Shown piece after piece: positions 16,654-24,127 of a stretch of DNA of 41,639 bases; position 1 is the first letter of the stretch, and each line of letters begins with the position of its first letter. The notes beneath the pieces are model-generated. The model was not told the DNA's origin, searched no databases, and saw only the letters and a program-made list of their open reading frames with translations. Origin of the DNA: Candidatus Binatota bacterium (lineage in GTDB: Bacteria > Desulfobacterota > Binatia > UBA1149 > CAITLU01); NCBI GenBank assembly GCA_024276575.1, contig JAJRWY010000189.1, forward strand, positions 1 through 41,639, in the 5' to 3' direction. Position numbers and translations under genes: made by a program.

Positions 16654-17379
16654 TCAGCGCAAGCGTGCCGCAGAAGGAGCCTCGGCCAGAACCACCCACT
16701 TGTCGGAAAAGAAGGTCGCAACCGGAATCACCTTCAGTATAGAGAGCCCGGCCGAACGAAATTCGAACTCCAGTTCGCGGCGATTGACGCGGTTGAGTAA
16801 AGGCTCGGCCTTCAGACCCAGCATTTTTCGCAAACGCCACAACCAATAGCGGTAACTGCGGCGATGGCGGTAGTCGACGATAATCCAGCGCCGCGACACC
16901 CGGCGCATCTCGCGTAGTATTCTCAAGCGCACTTTCAAATTCACATCGACCATGAAACGCACGGAAACCACGCAGTCGAAAGAACGATCGGCAAAGGGTA
17001 AACGCTCGGCCTCGGCTTGAACGTATCCCCGCGGAGGCGGGTATGAACTCTTCTTACGCTGAGCCAACCGGATCATCTCATAAGAGATGTCGGCACCCAC
17101 GACCCGGTAGCCCCTGCCCACCAAGGGGCCGGTAAAACGTCCGGTCCCGCAAGGAAGATCCAATACCGTACGCACGCGCCCCGCCGAGGCTAGCGCGGCA
17201 TCCAAAGCGCGCCACTTGGCTGCGGTCCGCCGCCTACCGGCTTCACTTTCGCACACCGAGGAGTGGTAGGAAGCCGCGTTCTCGGCACTGCGGTAATGCC
17301 GCCTTTTCGCCGCATACGCCCTGCTTCGTTCGCGCCGTCTGCGCCCCGTCCGGCGTACCTTGCGTACCTCTTGTACCAT
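16654..17379 (-). CDS. Class I SAM-dependent methyltransferase
   Basis: 241 aa with a strongly basic N-terminus (RTGRRRRERSRAYAAKRRHYR). Motif I is VLDLPCGTGRF (near 72-82), followed by VVGADISYEMIRLA, AEAERLPFADRSFDCVVSVRF and a post-motif strand ending FFSDKWVVLAEA. This resembles the Methyltransf_11/UbiE-like group. The substrate cannot be read from sequence. No strong ribosome site is seen upstream of the ATG at 17379, and the true start could be an internal codon. It is convergent with the glycosyltransferase across 214 bases (16440-16653), in which I see no gene. Confidence 0.82.
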   Translation of the reverse strand: MVQEVRKVRRTGRRRRERSRAYAAKRRHYRSAENAASYHSSVCESEAGRRRTAAKWRALDAALASAGRVRTVLDLPCGTGRFTGPLVGRGYRVVGADISYEMIRLAQRKKSSYPPPRGYVQAEAERLPFADRSFDCVVSVRFMVDVNLKVRLRILREMRRVSRRWIIVDYRHRRSYRYWLWRLRKMLGLKAEPLLNRVNRRELEFEFRSAGLSILKVIPVATFFSDKWVVLAEAPSAARLR

Positions 17380-17532
17380 GAGTTTAGAGAACCGTCCCGA
17401 GCCCGACGCCCGTTAGAGCCGGCCAGCCTTCGCCAGCGAGCGATCCGGTTCGAGGGGCAAAGTAAAATCCCGAGAGGCTCGTGTCAATGGCAAGATGCCA
17501 CTTGTAAGAGACTCTGCACCTCAACCCGCACT

Positions 17533-17732
17533 ATCAACCTTGATCGGACAATAATTTATGAGCGAAAAACGCGCTGGAGTGCGTCGGCCGTGGCCGGGCG
17601 GAGCGTTCGCCGCGCGAAGCGTACCCCACCGTACGTGAGCATCGGCGGGCGCGAGTACGGTAAGCAAATGGCGTGCTCCGGCGCGACCCGCGTGCGATTG
17701 GCGCCGTGAATGATTGTCCGATCAAGGTTGAT
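17533..17732. mobile_element. 200-bp MITE-like element with perfect 20-bp terminal inverted repeats
   Basis: ATCAACCTTGATCGGACAAT at 17533-17552 is the exact reverse complement of 17713-17732. The next several bases inward pair imperfectly (AATTTATG versus CATTCACG). The 200-base interior has no convincing gene and contains smaller inverted repeats such as CGTAC-N6-GTACG near 17620-17635. No clear target-site duplication is visible. It ends 63 bases beyond the stop of the adjacent minus-strand acyl-CoA dehydrogenase. A non-autonomous transposon is most likely; a large regulatory hairpin is the alternative. Confidence 0.75.
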
Positions 17733-17794
17733 TCGTAAAATCTGGTCGCGAGGGCTGCGAGCCCCCAAGCCCGGCGCAGCCAGAAAGCCAGTGG

Positions 17795-18958
17795 TCAGTT
17801 CTCGTCCAGTCCCATCATGCGCGCCAGTATCAGCTTCATTACTTCGTTGGAGCCCGCGTAAATCGGCATCGCCCGGACATCCACGAAGTCGCGGGCAACG
17901 GGATACTCGGCCATGTAGCCGTAGCCGCCGTGTAACTGTACGGCCTCGTAGGCGACTCGGTTGGCGAGGTCGCTCATCCACCACTTGGCCATCGACACGC
18001 GCCGCGTAATGTCGTCTCCGGCCATGAACTCATCGATTATGGAGTCGAGAAAAGTCCGTCCCAACTCGATCTCGGTGGCCAGTTCAACCAGTTTGAAGGC
18101 GTTGTGTTGGAAACTTCCCACCGGACGGCCGAAAGCCTTGCGCTCTTTGACGTAAGGCAGGGTCTTGTCGAGAATCTGTTCGGCCGCGGTCTGCGCCGCC
18201 ACCGAGATCATCAACCTCTCGCGCTGCAGGTTGGCCATCAGATAAGAGAAACCCCGGCCCTCGGCTCCGAGCAGATTGGCCGCCGGCACCCGGCAGTCTT
18301 CAAAGAACAACTCGCCGGTGTCCTGGCAGTGCTGGCCCATCTTCTCCAACTGCCGCGACTTCACATAGCCGGGCGTGGCGTCCTCGACCACTATCAAGCT
18401 TATGCCCTTGCTCGCGGGCACGGCTTCCGCATCGGTGCGAACCGCCAGTATGATGAGATCGCTCTCCAACCCATTGGAGATGAAGGTCTTCTGCCCGTTT
18501 ATGATGTAGTCGTCACCGTCACGCAGCGCAGTGGTACGCAAAGCCGCTAGGTCCGACCCCACTCCCGGCTCGGTCATACCGATGGCGCAGACGATCTCCC
18601 CACTGGCGCATCCCGGCAACCAGCGCTGTTTCTGCTCCTCGTTTCCGAGCTCCGCTAAGTAGGGCACGGTAATATCGGAATGAACTGAGACGCCGGTTTG
18701 CAGGCCCATGAAGCCGGTCCGGCCCAATTCTTCACAAACCACCACTGAAAAACCGAAATCAGCTTCACTACCGCCGTAGCGCTCGGGCATCCATGGGCAC
18801 AAATACCCCTGCGCGCCCATCGCCCGCCAGAAATCCCGTGGCACCCGGCGATCATGTTCCCATTGCTCCAAGCGCGGACTGACCTCGCTGGCCAGGAAGG
18901 CCCGGAACGCGTCGCGAAATGCCTCGACCTCTTCACTTCGATAAGCCGGCTTTGCCAT
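17795..18958 (-). CDS. Acyl-CoA dehydrogenase (classical homotetrameric type)
   Basis: 387 aa, complete. The flavin-binding middle domain has AIGMTEPGVGSDLAAL and INGQKTFISNG. The C-domain carries RKAFGRPVGSFQHNAFKL and QLHGGYGYMAEYPVARDFVD. The catalytic-base position is in YAGSNEVMKLIL near residue 372. Length and motifs fit the short/long-chain family of homotetramers, unlike the paired enzymes at 8397-10771. AGGA lies five bases before the ATG. It is a single gene in its unit; chain-length preference is unknown. Confidence 0.92.
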   Translation of the reverse strand: MAKPAYRSEEVEAFRDAFRAFLASEVSPRLEQWEHDRRVPRDFWRAMGAQGYLCPWMPERYGGSEADFGFSVVVCEELGRTGFMGLQTGVSVHSDITVPYLAELGNEEQKQRWLPGCASGEIVCAIGMTEPGVGSDLAALRTTALRDGDDYIINGQKTFISNGLESDLIILAVRTDAEAVPASKGISLIVVEDATPGYVKSRQLEKMGQHCQDTGELFFEDCRVPAANLLGAEGRGFSYLMANLQRERLMISVAAQTAAEQILDKTLPYVKERKAFGRPVGSFQHNAFKLVELATEIELGRTFLDSIIDEFMAGDDITRRVSMAKWWMSDLANRVAYEAVQLHGGYGYMAEYPVARDFVDVRAMPIYAGSNEVMKLILARMMGLDEN

Positions 18959-19166
18959 CAGTCCTCAAACCTCGAGCTTGCCCCATAACCACGACTCATA
19001 TTTCCAACTCCTCGCACAAAAACGCTATCTTGGTGGATTCTCTCTTGTAGCCTCTTGCGACAACGCAACAGATCGTCGACTCTAACATACCGTTGGAAAA
19101 TCGGCTCCCGGTGCCTAGCTCGGTCCTGAGTTTTTCAACGCATTGTCAACCGGTAATGTTCGGAAA
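18959..19166. other. Intergenic region, presumed promoter of the acyl-CoA dehydrogenase
   Basis: No gene, hairpin or recognisable promoter boxes were found in these 208 bases. They lie between the dehydrogenase start and the dispersed repeat copy B, and they should contain the minus-strand promoter. Confidence 0.35.
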
Positions 19167-19352
19167 AGCCCGGACCTGCATTATTCGTGAAACCTCGTCG
19201 CGAGCCTCGCAAGCGCCCGTGAGACCGGGGCAAGCGCAGCGATGAGGCCCGCAGGCGTACTAATAGTACGTCGGGGGCCGAAAAGTGAGCACGGGCCGAG
19301 ATTGCGGGCGATTGAGGCTCATAGCAGAGGTTTCATGAATTATGCAGGCTAA
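19167..19352 (-). repeat. Dispersed palindromic repeat, copy B (complete)
   Basis: This ~186-base unit is the reverse complement of copy A. Its ends are inverted repeats: CCTGCATTATTCGTGAAACCTC from 19175 reads as the reverse complement of the last ~22 bases to 19348 with two mismatches. The flanks AGCCCGGA and CTAAG extend the similarity to copy C. The centre is a hairpin GTACT-aat-AGTAC (19256-19268) within GGCCC-type pairing. It sits 55 bases before the MaoC-like gene and may carry or disrupt that gene's promoter. Confidence 0.8.
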
Positions 19353-19407
19353 GGCAAAGTTTCGTAAATAATCACGGCAAACGCCAACCGGGGCGGGGAG
19401 GCCGACC

Positions 19408-20289
19408 ATGAACGGAATTGGAGAACCAGTATACGTAGGCCGCCAGTTCGGCGGCAGAGAGATCCGTATCGAGGAAGAGCTAGTCAAGCGCTACACGGAC
19501 GCGGTTCGCAACGTGCTGCCGTGCTACGCTCAAACCGCCCCCGCACTACTGCTGCATTCGGAGTGCTACAACGATCTCGATTGGTATCTCGCCAATATCT
19601 ACGGGAACCTTCACGCTAGGCAGGAGTGGGAACTGTACCACCCGCTGGCGGTCGGCTCTACGGTCACAACCCGGTCGTTCATCCGCGACCGCTACCGAAA
19701 GCGTGGACGCGACTACGTGGTCAAAGAGACCTGGGTGCTAGACCCTGAGGGCCGTCTAGCCAATCGAGGCATCACTCATCAAAGTTTTCTGATCGACAAG
19801 GATCCCGCCGGTGGTGGTGCACCGGTCGTAGACAAGAAGAAGGCGGACTCGCGTGCGAACGACAAGCGCGCGAACAGCGCCGAGCGCACTGCCGGTGCCG
19901 GATCCGGCGACGGCCCCATGCTCGAGGCCCTCGAAAGAACCGTTGACGAGGACATGTGCATGGCCTTTTCAGGCCCCGGCGAAAACTATCACACCAACCG
20001 TGAAGCCGCCCGAGCGCTGGGCTTTCCCGATATCGTCGTGCAAGGAATGCTTTCGACTTGCTTCATATCCGAGCAACTCAGCGGAGAGTTCGGTGAGGGA
20101 TGGCTGTGTGGCGGCAAGATGGACGTAAAACTGATCAATGTCCTATGGGCCGGAGAGTCGGTGCGCACTTGCGCTCAGATAAAAGAAGAAGTCCCCGAAG
20201 CCGGACGCACCCGCGTACACATGGACGTGTGGGTGGAAAAGAGCGACGGGACCAAAGTCACCGTCGGCAACGCCAGCGCCATACGCTGA
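19408..20289 (+). CDS. MaoC/hot-dog family protein with altered active-site motif
   Basis: 293 aa with a good ribosome site (GGGGAGG) before the ATG. Residues ~1-130 resemble the N-terminal hot-dog domain of FAS1-like dehydratases. A charged linker (~132-175, KKKADSRANDKRAN) follows, then a C-terminal MaoC-like hot dog. Its motif region reads SGPGENYH (188-195) and later VVQGM, where active (R)-hydratases have SGDxNPxH and HGM. The His is kept, but the catalytic Asp position is Pro and the Asn/Pro pair is Glu/Asn. It could be a non-hydratase acyl-CoA-binding protein or an enzyme with a different base. It is the first gene before the sulfur-relay cassette, same strand, ~190 bases upstream. Confidence 0.8.
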   Translation: MNGIGEPVYVGRQFGGREIRIEEELVKRYTDAVRNVLPCYAQTAPALLLHSECYNDLDWYLANIYGNLHARQEWELYHPLAVGSTVTTRSFIRDRYRKRGRDYVVKETWVLDPEGRLANRGITHQSFLIDKDPAGGGAPVVDKKKADSRANDKRANSAERTAGAGSGDGPMLEALERTVDEDMCMAFSGPGENYHTNREAARALGFPDIVVQGMLSTCFISEQLSGEFGEGWLCGGKMDVKLINVLWAGESVRTCAQIKEEVPEAGRTRVHMDVWVEKSDGTKVTVGNASAIR

Positions 20290-20313
20290 GCCGGCGGAAT
20301 CGTGCCGCGTAGA

Positions 20314-20352
20314 GGCTAAGCGTCTGTGCGGCCTCAGTGGGACCGCTTAGCC
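20314..20352 (+). promoter_or_regulatory. Hairpin between MaoC-like gene and sulfur-relay cassette
   Basis: GGCTAAGCG (20314-20322) pairs perfectly with CGCTTAGCC (20344-20352) around a 21-base loop, 25 bases after the MaoC-like stop. No T-run follows. It may reduce or modulate read-through into the cassette, or act as its leader structure. Confidence 0.4.
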
Positions 20353-20477
20353 CGTCGCGAAGACTTAGCGCCGCTTGACCACAGCCGGATCGCCGGGAAC
20401 GGGAACAAGTGGACTGCTCTCGAGTCCTCCCCTATATTCGGCACCGAGGTCGATCCACAGATGATCCGAGTTCGTCT

Positions 20478-21200
20478 ATGCAAAGCGTGAAGGGAACCCG
20501 GGCGGACGGTTCGTTCGCCCAGGCACAAGCGGTTCCTGTCGAATCGCAACGCACAGTTGCGTTTCTTGCCGATGTAGAACGCATTACAGCCACGGATTGC
20601 ACCGACTGCCGTAGACCGCTGTGTGGTCATGAGGCGGTAATTACGGTTCTGCTCGGATACAAGGAGTCTCCCTACTGCCTCTCCTGCGTCGCCCGTGCGC
20701 TTGGAGAAACACCCGCCCGGTTGCGCGCACGAGCCTGGCAGCACATCAGACGGCACGATTGTTTCATGCTCGGCTGGCGCCGTGCGAACCGGCTGGAGGG
20801 TATCGCAAATAGATCCCCGGACGACGGCGACCACGACGGCGATTCACGAGACGAGGGTGAGCCGGCCTGCCTAATGCGCCGGTACGGCGAAGAAATAGAA
20901 GAAGTAGAAGAAGTAAGCGACGGACGAGCAGTGGTGCGTGCATCCCGAACTGGTCATGCAACAACTGCCGGAACTGCGGCTTTGGACCGCGGTCACTGGG
21001 ATGCCGGCGATATGGCCTGCGGCGACCTAGTTCTCGAACTCAGACGGCGGCTCGCCAAAATGGCGCCGGGGCAACTGCTCGAACTCACCGCGTACGACAG
21101 CGCTGCAGCAGAGGACATCCCCGCGTGGTGCGGCCTCACACGCCACATACTGCTTGCCGCCGAACCTCCTGTTTACCTGATCAAGCGAAAGGAGAATTAA
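20478..21200 (+). CDS. CxxC-rich N-terminal domain fused to a TusA-like sulfur-carrier domain
   Basis: 240 aa from the ATG at 20478; a GTG at 20409 is also in frame and neither has a strong ribosome site. Residues 41-70 hold C-x2-C-x4-C-x17-C-x2-C (CTDCRRPLC, YCLSC), which looks like a zinc ribbon or metal/persulfide site, followed by a basic helix with another Cys near 95. An acidic linker (EEIEEVEEVSDG) leads to a TusA-like domain at ~172-240: WDAGDMACGDLVLELRRRL, then APGQLLEL and EDIPAWC. Cys181 matches the TusA persulfide Cys, but the following residue is Gly, not Pro. In TusA proteins that Cys carries sulfane sulfur between partners. The stop is 3 bases before the DsrE-like gene. The physiological acceptor is unknown. 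Confidence 0.78.
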   Translation: MQSVKGTRADGSFAQAQAVPVESQRTVAFLADVERITATDCTDCRRPLCGHEAVITVLLGYKESPYCLSCVARALGETPARLRARAWQHIRRHDCFMLGWRRANRLEGIANRSPDDGDHDGDSRDEGEPACLMRRYGEEIEEVEEVSDGRAVVRASRTGHATTAGTAALDRGHWDAGDMACGDLVLELRRRLAKMAPGQLLELTAYDSAAAEDIPAWCGLTRHILLAAEPPVYLIKRKEN

Positions 21201-21203
21201 AAG

Positions 21204-21566
21204 ATGCCAGGAAAGTTTTGCGTTTCTTTGACCTCGGCGAAAAATGACACCGACAAGGCTACGGTTGCCTTTGTGGTGGCCAATGCCGCTCTAGGATCCG
21301 ACCAGGAAACCATCGTGTTTCTGAGCACTGAAGCCGTCAACCTGGCGGTGGCCGGATATGCCGACGACATACACGAACAAGGATTCGCTCCTCTCGAGCA
21401 GCTCATGACCGATTTCGCCGAAGGCGGAGGCAGCATCTACGTATGCTCGCCTTGCTTCAAGAAACGCGGCCTGGACGAAGGCACGCTGGTCGCCGGAGCC
21501 AAGATCGTAGGTGGCGCGAAGCTCGTGGAGTTTCTCGTCGGCGGTACGCCCAGCGTCTCCTACTAA
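21204..21566 (+). CDS. DsrE/DsrF-family sulfur-transfer protein
   Basis: 120 aa; AAGGAG precedes the ATG. The fold signature is visible as alternating strands and helices: KATVAFVVANAAL, ETIVFLSTEAVNLA, GSIYVCSPCFKKRGLDE, and a final KLVEFLVGG. Cys81 and Cys84 in YVCSPC stand where DsrE-like proteins carry their reactive Cys. In known systems (TusBCD, DsrEFH) DsrE subunits accept a persulfide from, or give it to, TusA. Here TusA domains are encoded immediately on both sides, with 3-base gaps, which strongly supports direct transfer within one complex. No DsrF or DsrH partner is present, so it may form a homo-oligomer. Confidence 0.85.
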   Translation: MPGKFCVSLTSAKNDTDKATVAFVVANAALGSDQETIVFLSTEAVNLAVAGYADDIHEQGFAPLEQLMTDFAEGGGSIYVCSPCFKKRGLDEGTLVAGAKIVGGAKLVEFLVGGTPSVSY

Positions 21567-21569
21567 GCC

Positions 21570-22484
21570 GTGGCGGAAAGAGCGAAGCACGACTACGCGC
21601 CGGCGACGAGCTTCGACGGCGGTGAGTTGGATTGCGGGAACGGGCTACTGCTACTCATTCGCAAGCACATAGACCCGCTTGCGCGCGGACAGCTGTTGGA
21701 AATCGTCTCTCTGGAACCAACAGTGGAAGAGGAACTGCCGGCGTGGTGCCGACTTACGGGCAATGAGCTGATCTCGCTTGTAAAGCAAGGCCGGCGCATG
21801 AGCTTTCTGGTGAGCAAGGGGCCTTTCGTACCGGCGGCGACCGTGCATGAGGTGAAGCCGGGATCCGGCACCGCAGAAACCGATGCCGGCCCGGGATCGA
21901 GCAAGAGGCAGGCGCCGATAGTTCAGCCCATTGTCGAAGTAGAGATCCCCCTAAGCCTTCCGGAACCCGGGCCGGCACCCGTGATCGCGCCTCTGTCGGT
22001 CATGGGAATGGGAAGTTGGCCGCGTCCGCGCTGGATGCTACGCGCATTGCACGAACACCTCGAAGGCCGGATGAGCAGAGCAGAGTTCGAAGCAACCGCC
22101 GACGACGCCGTCAGGCTGGCGGCCGAAGCACAGCGACGCGCCGGTGTAGATGTACTGACCGACGGCGAGCAGCGTCGAGACAATTACTCAAGTTTCGTCG
22201 GCGGCTTGCTCGACAACTGCCAGCTCATTCCGATAACCGACCTATTGCCTTATGTGGACGACCCGGACGAGTTCGAGCGCGAGCTACGATCGCTCGATGT
22301 CCCCGCCGGCGAAATTCGCCACCCGGCCGTATTCGGGCGGCTCGGGCGTAGCCAAGCTCTGGCGCTGCATGAGTTCGAGTTCATGCGAAGTCTGGGCGAC
22401 GAACCGGTAAAGATCGCTCTACCCGGGCCGTACTTGTTGACACGTACGATGTGGATGGAGTGCATCTCCGATCGCGCCTACTAG
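21570..22484 (+). CDS. TusA-like domain fused to the first half of a core-MetE methyltransferase; ends at an in-frame TAG
   Basis: Starts at a GTG 3 bases after the DsrE-like stop; 304 codons to a TAG at 22482-22484. Residues ~14-85 are TusA-like (FDGGELDCGNGLLLLIRK with Cys22; EELPAWC), with the same CG instead of CP as the upstream TusA domain. A Pro/Ala-rich linker (~86-138) follows. From ~142 begins a MetE/UROD-type barrel: MGMGSWPRP, then LTDGEQRR (196-203), then LPGPYLLTR. The barrel is cut after DRAY by TAG, and homology continues in the same frame (TREDLAVDV...) into the next entry. As it stands the product lacks all zinc ligands. It is either a disrupted gene, a sequencing error, or part of a split or read-through protein. 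Confidence 0.75.
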   Translation: MAERAKHDYAPATSFDGGELDCGNGLLLLIRKHIDPLARGQLLEIVSLEPTVEEELPAWCRLTGNELISLVKQGRRMSFLVSKGPFVPAATVHEVKPGSGTAETDAGPGSSKRQAPIVQPIVEVEIPLSLPEPGPAPVIAPLSVMGMGSWPRPRWMLRALHEHLEGRMSRAEFEATADDAVRLAAEAQRRAGVDVLTDGEQRRDNYSSFVGGLLDNCQLIPITDLLPYVDDPDEFERELRSLDVPAGEIRHPAVFGRLGRSQALALHEFEFMRSLGDEPVKIALPGPYLLTRTMWMECISDRAY

Positions 22485-22508
22485 ACCCGCGAGGATCTGG
22501 CAGTAGAC

Positions 22509-23153
22509 GTGGTACGCGTCTTGCGCGAGGAGCTGCACTATCTGCTGGCGGCCGGCGTCTGCCTGGTTCAATTCGACGAACCGGTGCTGACCGAGGTCGT
22601 TCATGGATCATCCAGCACCGGCGGCGGCCGCACCTTCATGTGCGGAGCACTGGGAGAGAAACGTCCCGTAGCCGAAGAACTGGCCTTTGCCGGCGATCTA
22701 CTCACCGGGTTGTTCTCGGGAATCCCGCGCGAGCGCATTGCGCTCCACGTATGCCGCGGCAACTGGACACCCGACGAAAGTGCCGCACTTGCGGGCGACT
22801 ACCGGCCGCTGCTCGACTTGCTGCGCCGTGTCCCAGCCGGCGTTTTGTTTCTCGAACTGAGCACACCGCGCGCCGGCGATATCGAAGTTCTGGCCTCCTT
22901 GCCTGAAGACATGCGAGTCGGTGTGGGTGTAATCAACCAGAAAGAACAAAGAGTAGAGACCGTCGACGAAGTTGTAGCCAAAGCCGAACGTGCGATCTCT
23001 TTATTCGGTGCCGAGCGGGTACTTCTGAACCCGGACTGCGGCTTCGCCACCTTCGCCGACAACCCTATAGTCGCAGCGGAAATTGCCGAAGCCAAGTTGT
23101 CATCCATCACTGCTGCCGCCGATCTGCTCCGCCGGCGCTTGCGACTCTCGTAA
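22509..23153 (+). CDS. Zinc-binding second half of the core-MetE methyltransferase, in frame after TAG
   Basis: Same reading frame as the preceding entry; homology resumes directly after the TAG at 22482-22484. The first available start is a GTG at 22509 with no close ribosome site (AGGA is about 14 bases away). The 214 residues include QFDEPVL (22-28), LHVCRGN (His80, Cys82), FLELSTP (Glu116) and LNPDCGFAT (Cys177). These are the four zinc ligands of cobalamin-independent methionine synthase, and the Glu-to-Cys spacing of 61 equals that of E. coli MetE (665 to 726). The zinc binds and activates a thiol for alkyl transfer. The absence of a full N-terminal folate domain marks a 'core' MetE. 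The last six or so codons and the TAA stop lie inside dispersed-repeat fragment D. Confidence 0.75.
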   Translation: MVRVLREELHYLLAAGVCLVQFDEPVLTEVVHGSSSTGGGRTFMCGALGEKRPVAEELAFAGDLLTGLFSGIPRERIALHVCRGNWTPDESAALAGDYRPLLDLLRRVPAGVLFLELSTPRAGDIEVLASLPEDMRVGVGVINQKEQRVETVDEVVAKAERAISLFGAERVLLNPDCGFATFADNPIVAAEIAEAKLSSITAAADLLRRRLRLS

Positions 23154-23179
23154 CGAGGTTTCACGAAGAGCACGGTTTA
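23133..23179 (+). repeat. Dispersed palindromic repeat, fragment D (right end only)
   Basis: The sequence GCGCTTGCGACTCTCG and its continuation to 23179 match the last ~47 bases of copy A, diverging at the extreme end. The rest of the element is absent. The fragment overlaps the end of the MetE-like frame and supplies its final codons and TAA stop. This implies that an insertion or recombination event remodelled the gene's 3' end. Confidence 0.65.
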
Positions 23180-23257
23180 ACCCGTAGCCGAGAAGCAAGC
23201 ATCCAACCTGTCCCGCAGGCCGGTACCTGCTGCCGGAATGGGCTTTGCAACGGATTG

Positions 23258-24112
23258 CTAATCCGACGGGGTGCGCAACAGGATCTCCTGGGCTACCGAG
23301 CAGACCAACCGGCCGCTGTTGTCGTAGATCACTCCACGCGCCAGCCCGCGGGCACCGCAAGCAGCCGGGGAGTCTTCAACATAGAGCCACCAGTCGTCGA
23401 CCTTGATATCGCGGTGCAGCCACATGCAATGATCGAGACTGGCGGTCATCACCCCTGCATCCGTCCAGTGGCGCCCGTGGGTACGCATCACCGTTTCGGT
23501 CAGGGTGTAATCGGAAGCGTAAACCAGCAGGCAGGTATGTATGAACGGATCGGCGGGAACCTTGCCGTCGGCCCGCAGCCACACCATCGCACGGGCGTCT
23601 TCATTCTCGTTGGGCTTCCAACCGGGCGGATCGCACCAACGCATGTCGACGGCGCGAGGCCGCACGGCTTCGGGTGGTAGGTCGCGGCCAAAGCCTTCGA
23701 GACGTTCTTTGAGCGTAGGCAGAGTCTCGGGATCGGGCGCCTCGGGCATTTGCAGACTGTGCTCGAGCCCCTGTTCTCCAACTTGGTAGGAGACCGACAT
23801 GTTGAAAATTGCTTTGCCGTACTGGATCGCGACCACACGGCGCGTAGTAAAAGAACGGCCGTCGCGAATGCGGTCGACCTGGTAAAGAATAGGAGCGCGC
23901 ACATCCCCGGAGCGCAAGAAGTAGGAATGCAGCGAATGCGGGCGGCGGTCTTCCGGCACCGTACGGGTGGCGGCAACCAAGGCCTGCGCCGCCACCTGTC
24001 CGCCGAACACACGCTTGCGCCGCTCCTGCAGACTGACTCCGCGAAAAATGTTTACTTCGAGTTCTTCGAGATCAAGGATTTCAATTACGTCTTCGAGTCG
24101 GTCTCTTCCCAA
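23258..24112 (-). CDS. tesB: Acyl-CoA thioesterase II
   Basis: Hydrolyses acyl-CoA to free acid and CoA. 284 aa, double hot-dog fold. Diagnostic parts are FGGQVAAQAL (37-46), HSLHSYFLRSGD (59-70), the catalytic Asp201 in YASDYTL, Ser225 in SLDHCMWLH (Thr in E. coli), and Gln275 in VAQEILLR. The only possible upstream start is a TTG at 24112: a TGA lies two codons before it. The N-terminus then aligns well with E. coli TesB. AGGTGGAG sits 8-9 bases upstream, and its AGG end coincides with the edge of repeat copy C, so the element may contribute to the ribosome site. It is convergent with the MetE-like gene. Confidence 0.92.
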   Translation of the reverse strand: MGRDRLEDVIEILDLEELEVNIFRGVSLQERRKRVFGGQVAAQALVAATRTVPEDRRPHSLHSYFLRSGDVRAPILYQVDRIRDGRSFTTRRVVAIQYGKAIFNMSVSYQVGEQGLEHSLQMPEAPDPETLPTLKERLEGFGRDLPPEAVRPRAVDMRWCDPPGWKPNENEDARAMVWLRADGKVPADPFIHTCLLVYASDYTLTETVMRTHGRHWTDAGVMTASLDHCMWLHRDIKVDDWWLYVEDSPAACGARGLARGVIYDNSGRLVCSVAQEILLRTPSD

Positions 24113-24127
24113 GATTCAATGCTCCAC

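Noticed and set aside
17556-17984. Open frame crossing the 200-bp element and the end of the acyl-CoA dehydrogenase
   Set aside because: It overlaps the dehydrogenase gene in another frame and spans the inverted-repeat element, with no protein-like features.
22482-22484. Pyrrolysine at the TAG in the MetE-like gene
   Set aside because: TAG terminates at least seven other genes here normally, core-MetE proteins are not known Pyl enzymes, and no pyl genes are visible. Kept only as one of several options in the finding.
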